Source of the DNA: Stereum hirsutum FP-91666 SS1
Lineage: Eukaryota; Basidiomycota; Agaricomycetes; Russulales; Stereaceae
Assembly (NCBI RefSeq): GCF_000264905.1
Contig: NW_006763146.1
Span: 1,171,308-1,235,307, forward strand
DNA length: 64,000 nt
Direction: 5' to 3'
Shown here: positions 46,353 to 59,345 of the stretch, piece by piece
How positions within the stretch are numbered: position 1 is the first letter of the stretch
How the letters are laid out: each line of letters opens with the position of its first letter
The notes under the pieces: model-generated
Seen by the model: only the letters and a program-made list of their open reading frames with translations
Told to the model about the DNA's origin: nothing
The model's database searches: none
Made by a program: the position numbers and the translations under genes

Positions 46353-48202
46353 ATGTCGAGCGTGTATCCATCCCGCAAGACACCACCGCCTGAGATGGCA
46401 CCCTTCACGCCACCGATGACCCCGCCCCAAGACGCGAAGAAAAATAACCTGCCGTCCGTGCCTACTCTGCCTACGCCCTCCGAGTACGAGCAGCCCGCGG
46501 ATATCAACATCCCGGACAACTACGTCGCGTACACACTCAAGAACCAAAAGGCGCTCCCGCCCGTCACTTGGGAGAATCTGTTCCAGGAGCTGAATTACCT
46601 CTCGCTCTCCATCCTCACTATCACGCCCGCGATTGCGATCTATGGCGCGTTCACGACGGAGCTCAAGTGGCAGACGGGTCTGTTCGCTGTGTTTTATTAC
46701 TTTGTGACTGGGCTCGGTGAGTAAAGTTCTCTTTCTCGCTGTGTTATTTTTGGGGCCACATTGCAACGCGGTCCCGTGCCACCTTTTGGCTTTGAATATT
46801 TTGCTGACTGCCCAATCTTATGTGTCTAGGCATTACCGCTGGCTACCATCGTCTCTGGGCTCACCGTTCTTACAACGCCTCCAAGCCCCTCCAATACTTC
46901 CTCGCCACCGCAGGTGCAGGTGCCGTCGAGGGTTCCATCAAGTGGTGGTCCCGAGGCCACCGCGCCCACCACCGCTACACCGACACCGACCTCGACCCCT
47001 ACAACGCTCACAAAGGCTTCTGGTACTCGCACGTCGGCTGGATGATCATCAAGCCCCGCCGCAAGCCCGGTGTCGCTGATGTGTCGGACTTGTCGAGGTC
47101 AGAGGTCGTGAGGTGGCAGCACAGGTGGTACCTCTGGTTGATCCTCGGTATGGGCTTTGGCTTGCCGACGTTGATTCCGGGGTTGTTGTGGGGTGATTGG
47201 AGGGGTGGATATGTGTATGCGGGAGCGGCGAGGTTGTGCTTTGTGCATCATTCGACGTTCTGTGTGAACAGTTTGGCGCACTGGTTGGGCGAGGCGCCGT
47301 TTGATGATAAGCATACGCCGAGGGACCATATGATCACTGCGTTTGCTACTATCGGTGAAGGTGCGTCTTTGCGTGGCTCAAAGGGCGGGGTGTTCTGGTG
47401 CTGATTTGTTTGGCGTGCAGGTTACCACAATTTCCACCACCAGTTCCCGATGGACTACAGGAATGCGATCAAGTGGTACCAGTACGACCCTACTAAGTGG
47501 TTCATCTGGGTCGCCCACAAGCTCAATCTTGCTTCGCACCTGAAGGTATGCAGTATCCAATCTTTTGGTACTCGGCAGCCGTTAACGAAAATTCGTTCGC
47601 TCCAGACGTTCCCCGATAATGAGGTCGCCAAGGGTCAACTTACTATGCAGCTCAAGCGTCTCCGTCAGACTCAGGACGGCCTCACCTGGCCCCAGGACAC
47701 CACCGACCTTCCCGTCATCTCGTGGCAATCTTGTGCGTCGTTCTTCTATTCCCTCATCTTTGCAATCATATGCTGACTCGAAGACTTTTTGATGATACAG
47801 TCCAGGAGCAGTCTCAGAAACGTCCATTGATTTTGATTTCGGCATTCATCCATGATGTGTCTTCCTTCATTGACGAGCACCCTGGCGGTCGTCATCTTTT
47901 GGTCAAGATGATCGGCAAGGACGCCACGACTGCGTTCTTCGGTGGCGTATACGACCACTCGAACGCCGCACACAACGTGGGTTTCTTCCTACCAGCCTCA
48001 TAATCAAGGACCTGACTGAAGCTGATTCCGTATCCAGTTGCTCTCCATGATGCGCGTCGGAATCCTCCACGGCGGACACCCACACGGCCTCGAAGACAAG
48101 AGCATCCCACCTTCACAACGTCTCCGTATCGCTAGGTTCAACGAACTCACGAGTCCGTATAGCTCGACGGCGCAGAGCGATGGCGAGGGCATGCTTGGTT
48201 GA
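46353..48202 (+). CDS. OLE1: Acyl-CoA delta-9 desaturase with C-terminal cytochrome b5 domain
   Basis: Makes oleic and palmitoleic acyl-CoA from saturated acyl-CoA in the ER membrane; the fused cytochrome b5 supplies electrons. About 495 residues. The three histidine boxes are complete: HRLWAH (128-133), HRAHH (165-169) and HNFHH (301-305), with NSLAH (268-272) as the extra ligand region. Helices around 82-122 and 222-262 flank them. The cytochrome b5 part shows [10 protein letters not shown] (His409 axial ligand) and HSNAAH (second axial His). Four or five introns are placed by family continuity. This is the normal fungal Ole1 layout. Confidence 0.95.
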
Positions 48203-48997
48203 TTTCTTTGAGATGCCGATTCGGTTTTCTTGGTCCCTTTTTCCCCTCCCATTCCGTGCATTGCATCTCATTATCATCCACCCGCATGTTTCTCGGTTTC
48301 GCTCTATCGTTTATCGTTCATTTGTCTTGACTCTGACTGAGCTGTTGTTGGTCCGTGGTCCGTGGGCCGTGGGGAGAACACTAGCTAGCTATACACTTAG
48401 TGTTGAGGTTTTTTGTGTAATTATAGAGGTGTAGATGGGTTGGTGGGGAGACGGTTGTAGAGATGGTGCAGAGGAGTGCTGTAGAGGGGTGCTTTTTCTT
48501 TGAGTTTATATTGATGAAGAGAAATGATGATTGATGGTTCACGAATCTCGTTGTGTGTGATGTTCAGCCGAGCTTTCCAGAGGAGTGTGCGTGTTTGCAT
48601 TCAACGAGGATTGATGGTGATGGGCCACAGGGGCTGGAACGCCACACTGGTTTTTTGAGCCCCTATCGATATACTTGGGCTTCGGTTTTTTTTTTGCCTT
48701 CAAGAACTCTCAAATGGCTTGTTCCATCTTTTGCACCCTCGAGTATGCGCGGTTTCTCATAATATAGAAACACCAATCAAAGGCGCAGGGATAGTTGTAA
48801 AGATGACAACAGAATTTGTGATCAACCCGTTCAGGCTTTCAGGACACCCCTCGTTCCTGAACCCTGCAGGTATATTCCTGGTACGGTAACAGTGATATAT
48901 GTTCCACACCCGAGCGTCGTTTAGAAGTCATACATTGGCAGTACACTAACCGTGAAAAGCCTGAAAACGGACTCCACATCGCAGCAAAGTCGTCTTC
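48203..48997. other. Intergenic
   Basis: Convergent 3' regions of the desaturase and the first MDR gene. No feature recognised. Confidence 0.7.
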
Positions 48998-50308
48998 TTA
49001 AAGCGTCTCCGCGATCCTGACAACTAACTTCGTCCCACTGATCTTCCCAGCTAATAACTTCTGCAAACCGCCATCGACCCCGGCCAGTCCACCCGCCACC
49101 ACCTCGACCCTCGTCGGCCTGATCTCCCTCTTCTCCATCAGGCCCTCCAGTGCCTTGAACATACTCCTTCCGAGCGTAACGTCGCCTATCACATCGTCCG
49201 TCACACTCCCAAACAACCATGCGATGAACTTCCCGTCTTTATCCTCGACGCCGGGCGCGCCTATGTCCTTTGAGGGAGGCATGGCGACGATGAGCGTCCC
49301 GCCGGGGCTGAGGACGGACCAGCAGGCGATCTGGGTCTCGGAGGCGGTCGTGGCGGACGCGGCGTCGTAGATCACTTTGATGGGCTTGGAGGTGATGGAC
49401 GCGACGGCGGAGGCGAGCGAGGAATATGGCGTGGCGTGGTAGTCGATGACATGCGTCGCTCCGGCGGCTGAGCAGTAGGCTTTGTTGTGGGCGGATGCGG
49501 TGGTGATGATGGGGTTGAACCCGGAGATCTTCGCGAGCTGGATAGCTAAGGTTCGAGACAAGATGATGAGCTCAGGCGTGTCACAAAGGAAGAGGATGAT
49601 CAGCTCAGAGGAAGAGAGTGCTCACTGAATTGTCCTAGGCAACTCGCGCCAGCCGTCACGATGATCGGCTCGTCCTTGTACTTATCCCTGCCACCTTCAT
49701 CCCAGGGAGCGACGAGACCCGCACCGCCGCGCGTGCGGCTGTTTACTGAAGCGCGTTTTCCGTGGAGGCCGATGGCGGCAGTGGGGAAGCAGAGAGGTAC
49801 GGTGGCTGCTTGTTCGAATGAGATGTTGTTGGGGATCTGTGGGCGTCGAGAATGCGTGTGAGTGTTAGGTGTTAAAATAATGTCAGAGTGCTGGTTTGAG
49901 CAGCGTACTTTGGCCGTTGTGGACACTTCGGTGAGGCAGTACTCCTGGAAGCCGTATTTATCTGGATGAAAATCTGCCTGGTACATCCTATATCGTAGAA
50001 TGGGAGGTCAATTACAGACACACGAGAAGGGGGGAGAATTCAGTATCCACTCACACTCTATCACCTTTCTTAAACCCTTCCACCCCTTCGCCCAGCTCCT
50101 CGACCGAGCCCGCGACGTCCCACCCACCGATTATAGGCCAAGACTCGGGCTTCATTGGGTATGCGCCGCACTGCATAAACGCGTCGAAAGGATTCAGACC
50201 CGTGGCGGCGATCTTCACGAGCATTTGGCCTTTTCCGGGCTTGGGGATGGGTCGGGTGGTCACGACCCAGGACGCCCCTACGGATGCGAGTGAGAGAGCC
50301 TTCTGCAT
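48998..50308 (-). CDS. MDR-family (zinc-independent alcohol dehydrogenase-like / enoyl reductase) protein, copy 1
   Basis: Probable NAD(P)H-dependent reductase of the medium-chain dehydrogenase/reductase superfamily, similar in layout to fungal quinone/enoyl reductases. Exons encode a GroES-like N-domain (PIPKPGKGQMLVKIAATGLN, GWDVAGSVEELGEGVEGFKK), FQEYCLTEVSTTAK, then IPNNISFEQAATVPLCFPTA and a Rossmann part. The nucleotide-binding turn reads VTAGASCLGQF, slightly off the GGASSVGQF of copy 2. No catalytic zinc ligands are seen (the zinc Cys/His positions are absent). SPGGTLIVAMPPSKDIGAPG and SGTKLVVRIAETL close the protein. It is one of three paralogues on the same strand. The substrate cannot be inferred; no biosynthetic core enzyme lies nearby. 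Confidence 0.85.
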
Positions 50309-51693
50309 GGTTGGTCGAATTGGGTTATTGAATAGGCGGAGGTGGTTTGGCGGAGATGGAGAGTCTGGAGCAGAGTAGATTGGGTTTAGGTGGTTCTTTT
50401 ATATCCAGAGTCCTGTAGCGTCTGTTTATATCGCGTAAGATACTAGAAGTGGGGTTCAGCCTAATATAATTGACAGTAAACCTTTCTACGTTTGTTGCAG
50501 GTCATGAGGAGTAAAATTGTAATGCCGAGCATCTATACGACGACTTCGCAAGAAGGTCGAAAATCTTGCTGAACAAGTGGTCCCAAAGCTGCAAGGACGA
50601 GTACTAAGACGAGAGTGCAGTGGTTGGGAGCGACCCGGGTGGGAAGCCGTCGACTGTAGAAGGGCGGGCATGGTAGCCGGAAGTGACTCGGATGAGAAGC
50701 TGTCAATTAAACGGTTTTGTGGGTGGTTGTGATTGTTACATACGAGCGGCATATAGTCCGTGTGGAAGGCTCACAGAGATACGGCACAAGTCGGAAAGCC
50801 GCTAAGACTGGTAGAGAGGTTGGCACCAAGTTGGCACTGGGACCTAAGTGTTCTATCGAGCACGATACGACTAATGGTAGATGTCCTATTGTGGTATTCA
50901 AATAAGGTTTTTCGTCCTCGGAAAAGTTTTCGAAATGAAAAACCCAGGGTCGATGACCAGCTGCGAGACTCCCGACCGAGGTCGGTTAGACATTCTCTTT
51001 TTATGCAGCTAGTCATCGACTGTACTACGTTTTGTTTCCGAGATTGGATCAAAGGACATGAATTCTTCAATATACAGTTGTGTCGCACAGAGTGTAAATA
51101 TCATATGAGTGTCAAGGCCTCAAAGGGTAAAATCGAGGGCGAGGGCAAGAGCGATGCGTGCCCATCCGACCGTTCAAGTTCACTGTGTCATTTTTGACTG
51201 GATAGATGTCGCCAAGGTCTGGAAAGTCGCAGACTGTATGAGACAAACGAGACAACTTGAAACATGTTCCGTCGGTGCCAATAAGGACAGAGAGAATCCG
51301 AGTTGGTCATCACCAGGTTGGCAGAGGACGTTGTTGCAGAAAGGGGCCGGCAAATTCCATCTGATTCTTGTGTCGCGGCGTGCGGCCGTGTTGAACCCGT
51401 GGGTGGCGAACTTCGAAATACACAACTTATTTGTGGATGACGCTCAAAACGAATTGAATGGAACCGTATCCTCTACCGTTTGGTTGAAAAAAAACTGGTC
51501 GACGAGTATGAACGCAGCAGCCTACTAACCAAACTTTACGAATGGCAAGAGACTACGTATTTTCAGGTCGAGTGCGGCGTACGAGCATTGCGCTCCGACC
51601 ATCCCTTCCTTCCTTCCAAAGGTTTGAAAACCAATGCAGCAAAGATAATTCTATACTTCTGTCAATCCGTAGTCATACAAGTGCCGTAATTGT
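50309..51693. other. Intergenic between MDR copies 1 and 2
   Basis: 1.4 kb. A + strand open frame at about 51109-51528 has no ATG start in frame and no recognisable motif. No relic of another MDR copy was seen. Confidence 0.55.
50396..50403 (-). promoter_or_regulatory. TATA box of MDR copy 1
   Basis: TATAAAAG (read on the - strand) lies about 90 bases before the start codon. Copies 2 and 3 have equivalents. Confidence 0.55.
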
Positions 51694-52962
51694 TCAGGGC
51701 GTTTCTGAAAGCCTCGCCACCAACTTCACCCCGCTAACCTTCCCAGTCAACATTCTCTGCAAGCCCCCTTCGATCCCAGCCAATCCGCCCTCGAGAATTT
51801 CCACTTGATTTGGTTTAATCTCTCCATCCCTCATCATATCCTCCAACACCTTGAACATCGTCTCACCGAGTCTGACATCACCTATCGTGTCGTCGCACAC
51901 ACTTCCGAATACCCAGGCTACGAACTTTCCATCTTTGTCCTCGACACCCGGCTCTCCTATGTCCTTGGATGGAGGTAAAGTAACGACGACATTGCCGCCT
52001 GGGCTAAGAAGGGACCAACTGGCGATCTGGGAGTCCGGAACTGCTATGGCGTCGTATATTATCTTGATAGGCCGGGAAGTAATGGATGCGACGGCGGATG
52101 CAAGCTCAGAATACGGTGTGGATCGGTAGTCGATGACATGCGTTGCTCCGGCAGCTTCGCAATAGGCTTTGTTATGAGCGGAAGCGGTGGTGATGATGGG
52201 GTTGAACCCGGAGAGCTTCGCAAGCTGGATAGCTGCGGTTCGATATGGGTCAGCATTGACTGACCCCAGGTGCATACTAGAAGAATACAATGCTCACCGA
52301 ATTGTCCCACAGAACTTGCGCCGCCCGTCACGAGGATTGGCTCGTCCTTATACTTACCCCTGCCACCTTTGTCCCAAGGAGCGACAAGGCCCGCACCTCC
52401 GCGCTTCGAACTGTTTTCAGAGGCACGTTTTCCATAGAGACCGATGGCGGCGGTGGAAAGGCATAGAGGGATAGTAGCTGCTTGTTCGAAGGACAGGTTG
52501 CTGGGGATCTGTGGCATCATAAGGAATCGTATAAGTGTCAGGATGGTATCGGAGTACTAGAACCACGTACCTTGGCTGCCGTAGACGCGTTAGCGAGTCC
52601 GTAACTTTGAAAGGTGTACCTATCGTTGGTAAAATCTCCTTCGTACATCCTGTATCGCGCAAGGGGGTGTTAGTTTCACTGCATGGTAGATAAATTCACA
52701 AAGTCACCCACACTCTATCACCTATTTTAAACCCTTCAACTCCTTCACCCAATTCCTCAACTATCCCCGCAGCATCCCACCCACATACTACAGGCCAGGA
52801 CGCTACTAGATATCCACTGGCTTGCATGAACGCGTCAAGAGGATTCAGCGCTGTGGCCACAATCTTGACCAGCATCTGACCCTTCACGGGCTTAGGAACA
52901 GGACGAGTGCCGACGACGAAGGGTGCACCTTTGGATGCGAGTGAGAGTGCCAAGTTCTGCAT
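51694..52962 (-). CDS. MDR-family reductase, copy 2
   Basis: Paralogue of copy 1 with the same exon layout. The start at 52962 (MQNLALSLASKGAPF) is chosen because it aligns with the starts of copies 1 and 3; an in-frame ATG at 53040 would add 26 unaligned residues. Reads GTRPVPKPVKGQMLVKIVAT, SFEQAATIPLCLSTAAIGLY, LVTGGASSVGQF (intact nucleotide-binding glycines), AIQLAKLSGFNPIITTASAH, SWSLLSPGGNVVVTLPPSKD and KVSGVKLVARLSETP. No zinc ligands. Introns fall at equivalent points to the other copies, which supports duplication of the whole gene rather than retroposition. The reductase role is inferred from the superfamily. Confidence 0.86.
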
Positions 52963-53962
52963 GGTCGGATAATGACAAGTGGAGGTGGTTATGAAGGCGA
53001 TATAGGGGCTACTTGATGGGATTAGAGCAGAGGGGTTCAAGAGTGAATGATCTTTTCATGTATGGACTGGTGCAGCATTTATATGAGCTCTAGATCTGTA
53101 GGACGGCGCGAGTGTGGCAGTAACTGACTAGTACGATGGTCTTTCATGGCCGAAAAGTCCACATACTTACGCTCGCTGTCGGCTTCCACATTTCTTCGAG
53201 GTCGTGACTGTGAAGTGATGACGCCCAGTGTCTAAACGTAGATTAGTAAGGCAAGATCGAACATTTTGATGGACGAGTGGGTCCGGACATTTCTAGCGCT
53301 CAAGAGATGGCGGCAGAGATAAGAGTGCGGTGGCTGAAGGGGTGTGCACGAGGTAAGGGCACGGTGGCTGGCGCTGATGAGAAGTCGCTGTGGCTGATCA
53401 AGGTGGTTGGAGGTGGCTCTTGGGTGGCTGAGTCATTATAAGCAGTGATGGAGTCTCACTGCCGAAGATGCACGTAAGGCTGGGCACCAAAAGGAATTGA
53501 TGACTTGAACCAAGTTCAGACCTGGTCTGACTTGGTAGGCCCGGAGAATAGTCGAATCATCAACCACACTAATAAGATATCGTTCCGAGAGGTGATTCAA
53601 AGCGTGCGATTTTGATGGACATCCACAGCATGGCTGGTCCTGTTATGCAGAAGGGGGGTGGGCAATGAGTGTAACCGAATTCAAAGTAACGCAGAATTTC
53701 ATTCAGAGGCGCGTTGCCACACAAACCTCGAGGAGCCACATCTTATCACTGACGCACAGGGTATAGGGTGGTATGAGTAGGGTGAGATACAATGTTCAAC
53801 AACGACTGGCATTAGCGGCTCCGACGCACGCCACACTCTGCCACGATCAAGTTCAGATGCTACGGCCTTTGTGTAAGTACGGACTCGTACCAGTCTCATA
53901 GTTGCTCTACGATGAAATATGGAAGGCAAACACACAGCAACTACGCACCAGGTAGTTATATC
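52963..53962. other. Intergenic with CAGCCAC cluster
   Basis: Upstream region of MDR copy 2 and 3' region of ORC1. CAGCCAC on the - strand (GTGGCTG on +) occurs at about 53330, 53364, 53390 and 53424, four times in about 100 bp and 370-470 bp upstream of copy 2. It may be a binding-site cluster. No gene seen. Confidence 0.5.
53077..53083 (-). promoter_or_regulatory. TATA-like box of MDR copy 2
   Basis: TATAAAT (read on the - strand), about 115 bases before the start codon. Confidence 0.45.
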
Positions 53963-56900
53963 CTAAGATACACTCAGCGCATTCTTCCACCTCTGCCCTC
54001 CGACTTCACTCAACACCCGTTCTACCTCGGTCTGTTCCAAATTCAATACAACTTTCCTGTCATCACTCGGCTTTTTCGCTGCCGTTGCTCCTTCTTCAAT
54101 CAATAAAGCTCTCGAGGCAAGCAGTGAATCAAGAACACATCCAAGTTCTCGGGTGGTGGGCTTCCGCTCTGAGTCTTCATCACCTGCAAGGACGCCGATG
54201 TACATCCAATGCTGCCGCTGGATCTATCATAGAGCCAAGCACGCCACCGGAGTCAGTCTGAAATCGAAGGCAGTCTGTACAGCAAGTTTTGAGCTTACCT
54301 CTCCCCACTTTATCTCCTCTACACCCTCTCTCTTCACACACTTGAGGAGAGAAGCCAACATAAGGCGTTCATGAAAGCTACAATCTCGCAGATAAGCGGC
54401 CGTGGGGCTATTCTGCATCACTTTGATAACCTCGGTGACATCGCCAGGTTTGGCTGCACGTTTCAGAGGCATAACAAGCTCGACGGTGCGTCTGTTAATA
54501 GATGAAAGTGATGGGAGAGCAAAATAGATGGATCAGCGCACTAGACGAAATGAAGATGATCATGAATCACGTTTGTACGGACCTACAAATATCAAGAACT
54601 CGTCTTGCATCTCCGCTAATGCTAGACACCTTCATAGCGGCTAGCTTTAGACTGTCTGCAGCAATGACTTGCGGTGCATCTGCTTTGAGACCTTCGCGCG
54701 ACGTGGCCAGTCGGGAGCTCAGGATCTCGACGAGCTGAGGAGTGGTGTATGGCGAGAAATTGATACGTATCATACCTGAAGGAGAGCATTATTATTAGTT
54801 GCTCCAGAAATATGCAAAATAACCGTCGGTAATATCGAAAGACCAACACGGCGAGGTGCATCCATATAAAATTTCTGCACGGCGGGATGAAGTGAAAAGA
54901 TGGAAGGGAAAGAAGTGACTTACCCAAACGACTTCTTACTCTGCCTGTCATGACTCTCTCCGGAAGATCCATAGTATTTGCCACCGCTAACACGACCAGC
55001 TTTGAACCGACCAATGTAGGCCAGTTGAAGAAGTTATAAACCACATCTTGTTTAGTTGTCATCAACTGGTCCAATTCGTCCATAAGGACCACGCTACACG
55101 AAAAGTCCACCGTCAACCTCGTGTCAGCACAGCAGCGGGAAAACGACCAAATAAAGAATATGAACATGAACGCGACCGTTGCCGCCATCCAACTCACCAT
55201 GCATGACCCCCTGGACCTCTTCTTCCGCCCGAACCAAAGTGTCTGGTGAGATTCTTGAGCGCCTCCTTCGAACTTATCTTTAGATGACCTTCTTCTGCCA
55301 CATCGTGCCCGGAGACGGCCTCCCAGAGGAGCGAGTATGCCGCCGATGGTTCAGAGATACGTAGGCCATTGATCTCGACGTAAGTGAACGGGTTAGTTTC
55401 CTGCGCGATGATGAAGGAGTCAGGCATGTGAGCGGCCAGAGTCAGACCTGACATACGTTGTTCTCAGCCATTCGCTTCAGTTCACGGACAACGGCGTGTA
55501 CTGTAGCAGTTTTTCCCGTTCCGGGCACACCAGAAATATCTGAAGTGAAATAAAATGATTCGACACAACAAGAAATCATTGATCCGTAAGATTTCGACTT
55601 ACAGACACATCCGCCACTGCCTTCCTCGATTAACTCCTCGACAGCCCTCATGACCTTCCCGTATTCTTCATCTCTGCAAGGCAATGCTTCCGGTCGACTC
55701 GCAACATGTAGAACATGCATCGCTCTCAACCACGGGTCGTCCGGCAGCTTGAGCTTCTTGCCACCTTTGCCACCTTCACCGGAGAGGAGAAGATCTAGGC
55801 TAAGACCCGGAAGCCTACGAGGCGGAGCGCGTGTCTTGCGTGCTCTTGCTTTAATCGCGGCCTTGGAGTGCGGAGTCGGCTGCGCGATGGCAGTACGTTT
55901 GGGTTTGCGAGGCGTGGAGGCAGGAGTGGCGGCTGGTTTCTTGCGTGGTGAACGAGGGCGCGATGTAGCTGGGGAAGGAGCCGTTCGTTTACGCTTCTTC
56001 GTAGGGGTCTTGGGAATCCTGTCAGATGCATGTACGTCCTCGTCTTCCTCTTCCGCTGGCTCGTCGTCGTCAGATGCGTCTGGTGCGAGCGAGGATTGGT
56101 CAGACAGGTTATCTTCGCCGTGTTTGTCCTTGTACTCGTCCGCACTATCGTCCTCCTCTTCAGACTCAGAATTTTGTCCATTCTGGCCCTCGCCTTCCTC
56201 ATGAATCCGGTCCAGTTTCTGCCTACCAGTAGCCAAAGCCCCTCTCCCTCCTCCGGCCTTCTGATCCAGTGCTTCTAGATTCATGTCCTGAACCTGAACC
56301 TCCCACTCCTTTCCCAGTCCGAACTTCGAATCGGAGCGTGACGGTCGCGACTGCAGTGCGATCTCCCAATGTCGTTTCCAATCGAAACGATAGAATAAAC
56401 CCTTCTGATTATTGACGAGCAGTCTGCAGTAGAAAGTCTCTCCATCTCCGTCTTTTCCACCAGTCGTTCCGCCAGTAGATATTTTTCTCCGCTTGGCAGC
56501 AGGCTCCTTGATACTTTCGTTAGAGTCATCTGATTCGTCGGCGGTGCGGCGTGCTTTGGTAGGAGATGCGGGTGTGGAGGTTCCTGCCCAGACGGAGTCC
56601 CCGCGAATTACTCTGACATCATCTTTCCTTGTAGGTGGTGAGGTGGAAATGGTGCAATGGGAGACGATGACGGAGGTGGACACGACGGAGGTAGAGGAGA
56701 GCGAGAAGTAGACTTCGTTCTGGTGCACAAAGATAAACAACGTATTAGCACTAGTTTGACGCCATTTTGTCGGAGTTGTAGCAGACGGAAGAGAATCATA
56801 ATGCTCTGAGTGCTGGCTGTAGAGGCAGGTTAAATCTTCCTATGCCCACCATCCTCCGCCCGGTTTCCGAGCCAGAAACAACAATCGCCGTCTTGACCTG

Positions 56901-57598
56901 TATCTGTACCTTTTCGCATAGGAAGATTGGCGAGCTGACCAAAGGGTCCACATCCGAACCTCGTGGCGAAACGAGATGTTTCTCATAGCATGGGCTCCGC
57001 AAACAGGGCAATATACAACCAAACCAGGACTACGCACCTCGAAGTGATCCCGCTTCACCCTCACAGATGGCAGCTGAGTCGGTTTCACGAACCAATGCAC
57101 CCTGACTCTCATCTTCTCCCCCCTTTCGCCATCCTCATCCTCTCCATCACTCTCGTTCGGTTCACCACCTATAACCTCCCACATCGCCGTCACAACCGCC
57201 ACGCTCGTTTTCCTCAGATCTGTGACGACCAGGACGGTGTCCCCGACCTTAAACTCTATCTTCTCATCTCCGGCAGCCTTCTGTTTCCCCTTTCCTGACG
57301 ATTTGGCTTTGAGAGGCTTTACTCGTCGAGTGAAGCTCTGGTAGAAGCGCGTCTCATACTCTACCTCTCTCTCTTCTCTTCCCTTTTTGATATCTTCCTC
57401 ATCCTCTCGTGCAGTACCAAGATCAATTTCGTCCGGCTCGAAAAGATCATCGGCAGTAGTGGGTCTCGAATGTAGCGGTTTCGACTGATCGGTCCATGTG
57501 TCAGTTGACGACGAGCGAGATACCAAAGAAGATGTATGAGCGAATACGGTGGGTTGAAAGCGTTTAGACCGTCGTGGAGTCGTTGGTACTTCAACCAT
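53963..57598 (-). CDS. ORC1: Origin recognition complex subunit 1
   Basis: Largest ORC subunit; binds replication origins and loads MCM with Cdc6. The N-terminus carries a BAH domain ([69 protein letters not shown]). A basic, disordered middle with Lys/Arg/Pro-rich and acidic blocks follows. The AAA+ ATPase has Walker [12 protein letters not shown] (near 55500-55545), Walker [11 protein letters not shown] (near 55063-55089), sensor 1 [15 protein letters not shown] and the sensor 2 arginine region [18 protein letters not shown]. The C-terminal winged helix runs through [20 protein letters not shown] to the end ([16 protein letters not shown]). The start is the first in-frame ATG of an open frame beginning with a TPRRSKRF box. 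About ten introns; exon joins were checked at the motifs. Confidence 0.93.
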
Positions 57599-58045
57599 CT
57601 GTCTTATTCGTTACAATAAGATAAGACGGCTGCTCGAGGATGTCTGGGTGAGTGATGGTGAGTGCCAAGAGTCCTTTAAGTTACTAAGCACGACGCGCCA
57701 CATTCGCGTTGAAGACGCGCTAGGTCACACTGTGACGGACGCGTTCGTGACATCACAAGCCATCAAAATGTGGCACGGTCCAATGCGCGGAAGTGCTACT
57801 GTACCTGGACGCTAGCTGCTCTGACCAACCGTTGATTGAGACGTGAATGTAATTGTTGACGCATATACAACGTTTAACGTTGAGGCCACAATGTGCCACA
57901 GCTAAGTATTGCATGTGACAATGAAATTATTTTGAAACTCCGATTGAAACCCTACATCCTTTTGTGTCACGAATCGTGTCGTGCTTTGGCCTACCTCGCA
58001 TCTCTCTTTCTGCTACTTCACAACCGTCCTCCACAACGTCACTAC
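57599..58045. promoter_or_regulatory. Divergent region between ORC1 and the BTB gene
   Basis: About 450 bp between the two start codons. The reading frame of the BTB gene is open back to 57893, so a start there is possible but gives a non-family N-terminus. No TATA box or clear site seen. Confidence 0.5.
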
Positions 58046-59345
58046 ATGGCCTCTAGCTCTCGTCTACAAGATGATGTTGACCTCTCCGGGCGGGCTCCTG
58101 GCCCAGAAGATGATGAGCTCTATGGCTCAGATGCCCCTGATAGTGGCTTAGAGCCAACTCCAGAAATCCGCGACTCTGAAGGAGGTGAGTTTGGATATGT
58201 CATAACTCCCATGAATCATCCCCAACCTGATGGAAATTTAGCAAAAGCTTTATTGCCGAGTGCCGAGTTGTGGTTCCCTGAAGGGGACATCATCCTTCTA
58301 TGTGAAAACATTGGTTTCCGTGTCGACAAACAGTCGCTCGTTACTCACTCTGAGATCTTTAACGACCTTTTCGTAAACGGGGGAATGACGGTCGACGAAC
58401 GCGCCCAAGATTGCGACCTTATACGCCTGCCTGATGGTTCTGCAGAAATCTTTCACATGCTCAAAGCATTGCATTATGAGACGTGAGTCTTCTCTGCTCT
58501 CATTAGCCAGCTGATCTGTGTTTTGACATACTACCCATCGCCCTCTAGCTACGTGAAAGAATCTCCGGACATTGATGCAGAGGCCATATCTCAGGTACGT
58601 CGGAGGACGATCTTTTCGGAACTTGCCCATCGCGCTCATCTAATATGTACAGCTGCTTCACTTGTCAAACAAGTACATGATGAATGTTCTTCGCATCGAC
58701 GCCGTCGAGTGGCTCCAGGCCCGCTTTCCGATAACACTCAAAGAGTACCAAGCGATTCCACGAGTCGATACCGTTTCAGATGACTATAAGGTAGAGATGA
58801 TGCGGATTCTCCAAATTGGCGAGGAATACCCTGTCCCGGCCATTGTTCCCGCCGCCTACTACGCCTGCTCATTGATGCCCACCGAGGATCTCTTCGACGG
58901 TGTCAGAGCCCGCAATGGCGACATCGTCAAGCTCTCTCCCTCTGCCCTGTGCACAACTATGTTATTTCGCGAAAAGATGGCCGCTGATAAAATACGGGAG
59001 CTCTACCTGCGTAGCATATTCGAAGCCGAGTGGCTTTGTCCGCAGGAGCGCAAAACCCGTAGCGCAGAGAAGACTCGCGGAGAGTGCCTTGGGGCTGCAT
59101 GGGAAGCCGAGCGCGATCGCTTCCAGCACTACGGGTTTGATCTATTCAATCAACCATTGATTGACCCCTCGTCGGACAAGAAGGCAGCAAAACCTTGCGT
59201 GGAGTGTGCGGCTCGGATAAAGGCAGAGGAGGAGCATGTAAGGTGGTTCGTGTGGAAACAACTTCCTCATTACTGTGGTAGAGCCAATTGGCGCAAGATC
59301 CAGCTACAACAAATAGCGGCGGATAAGGGAGAACCGATTCCATAG
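58046..59345 (+). CDS. BTB/POZ-domain protein
   Basis: Member of the very large agaric family of small BTB proteins, probably cullin-3 adaptors or regulators. The start (MASSSRLQDDVDL) follows the acidic N-terminal pattern of the family. BTB core: ELWFPEGDIILLCENIGFRV, DKQSLVTHSEIFNDLF, IRLPDGSAEIFHMLKALHYE. After two introns comes LLHLSNKYMMNVLRIDAVEW and a helical C-domain with conserved-looking Cys pairs (FEAEWLCPQER, KPCVECAARIKAEE). Length about 390 residues. It lies on the opposite strand to the MDR genes and separates copy 3 from ORC1. The target is unknown. Confidence 0.82.

Noticed and set aside
51109..51528. 139-codon frame between MDR copies 1 and 2
   Set aside because: No in-frame ATG at its start and no recognisable domain.
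55650..56204. 184-codon open frame on the + strand
   Set aside because: Lies antisense to the low-complexity middle of ORC1; its Ser runs mirror the Asp/Glu-rich and basic coding of ORC1.
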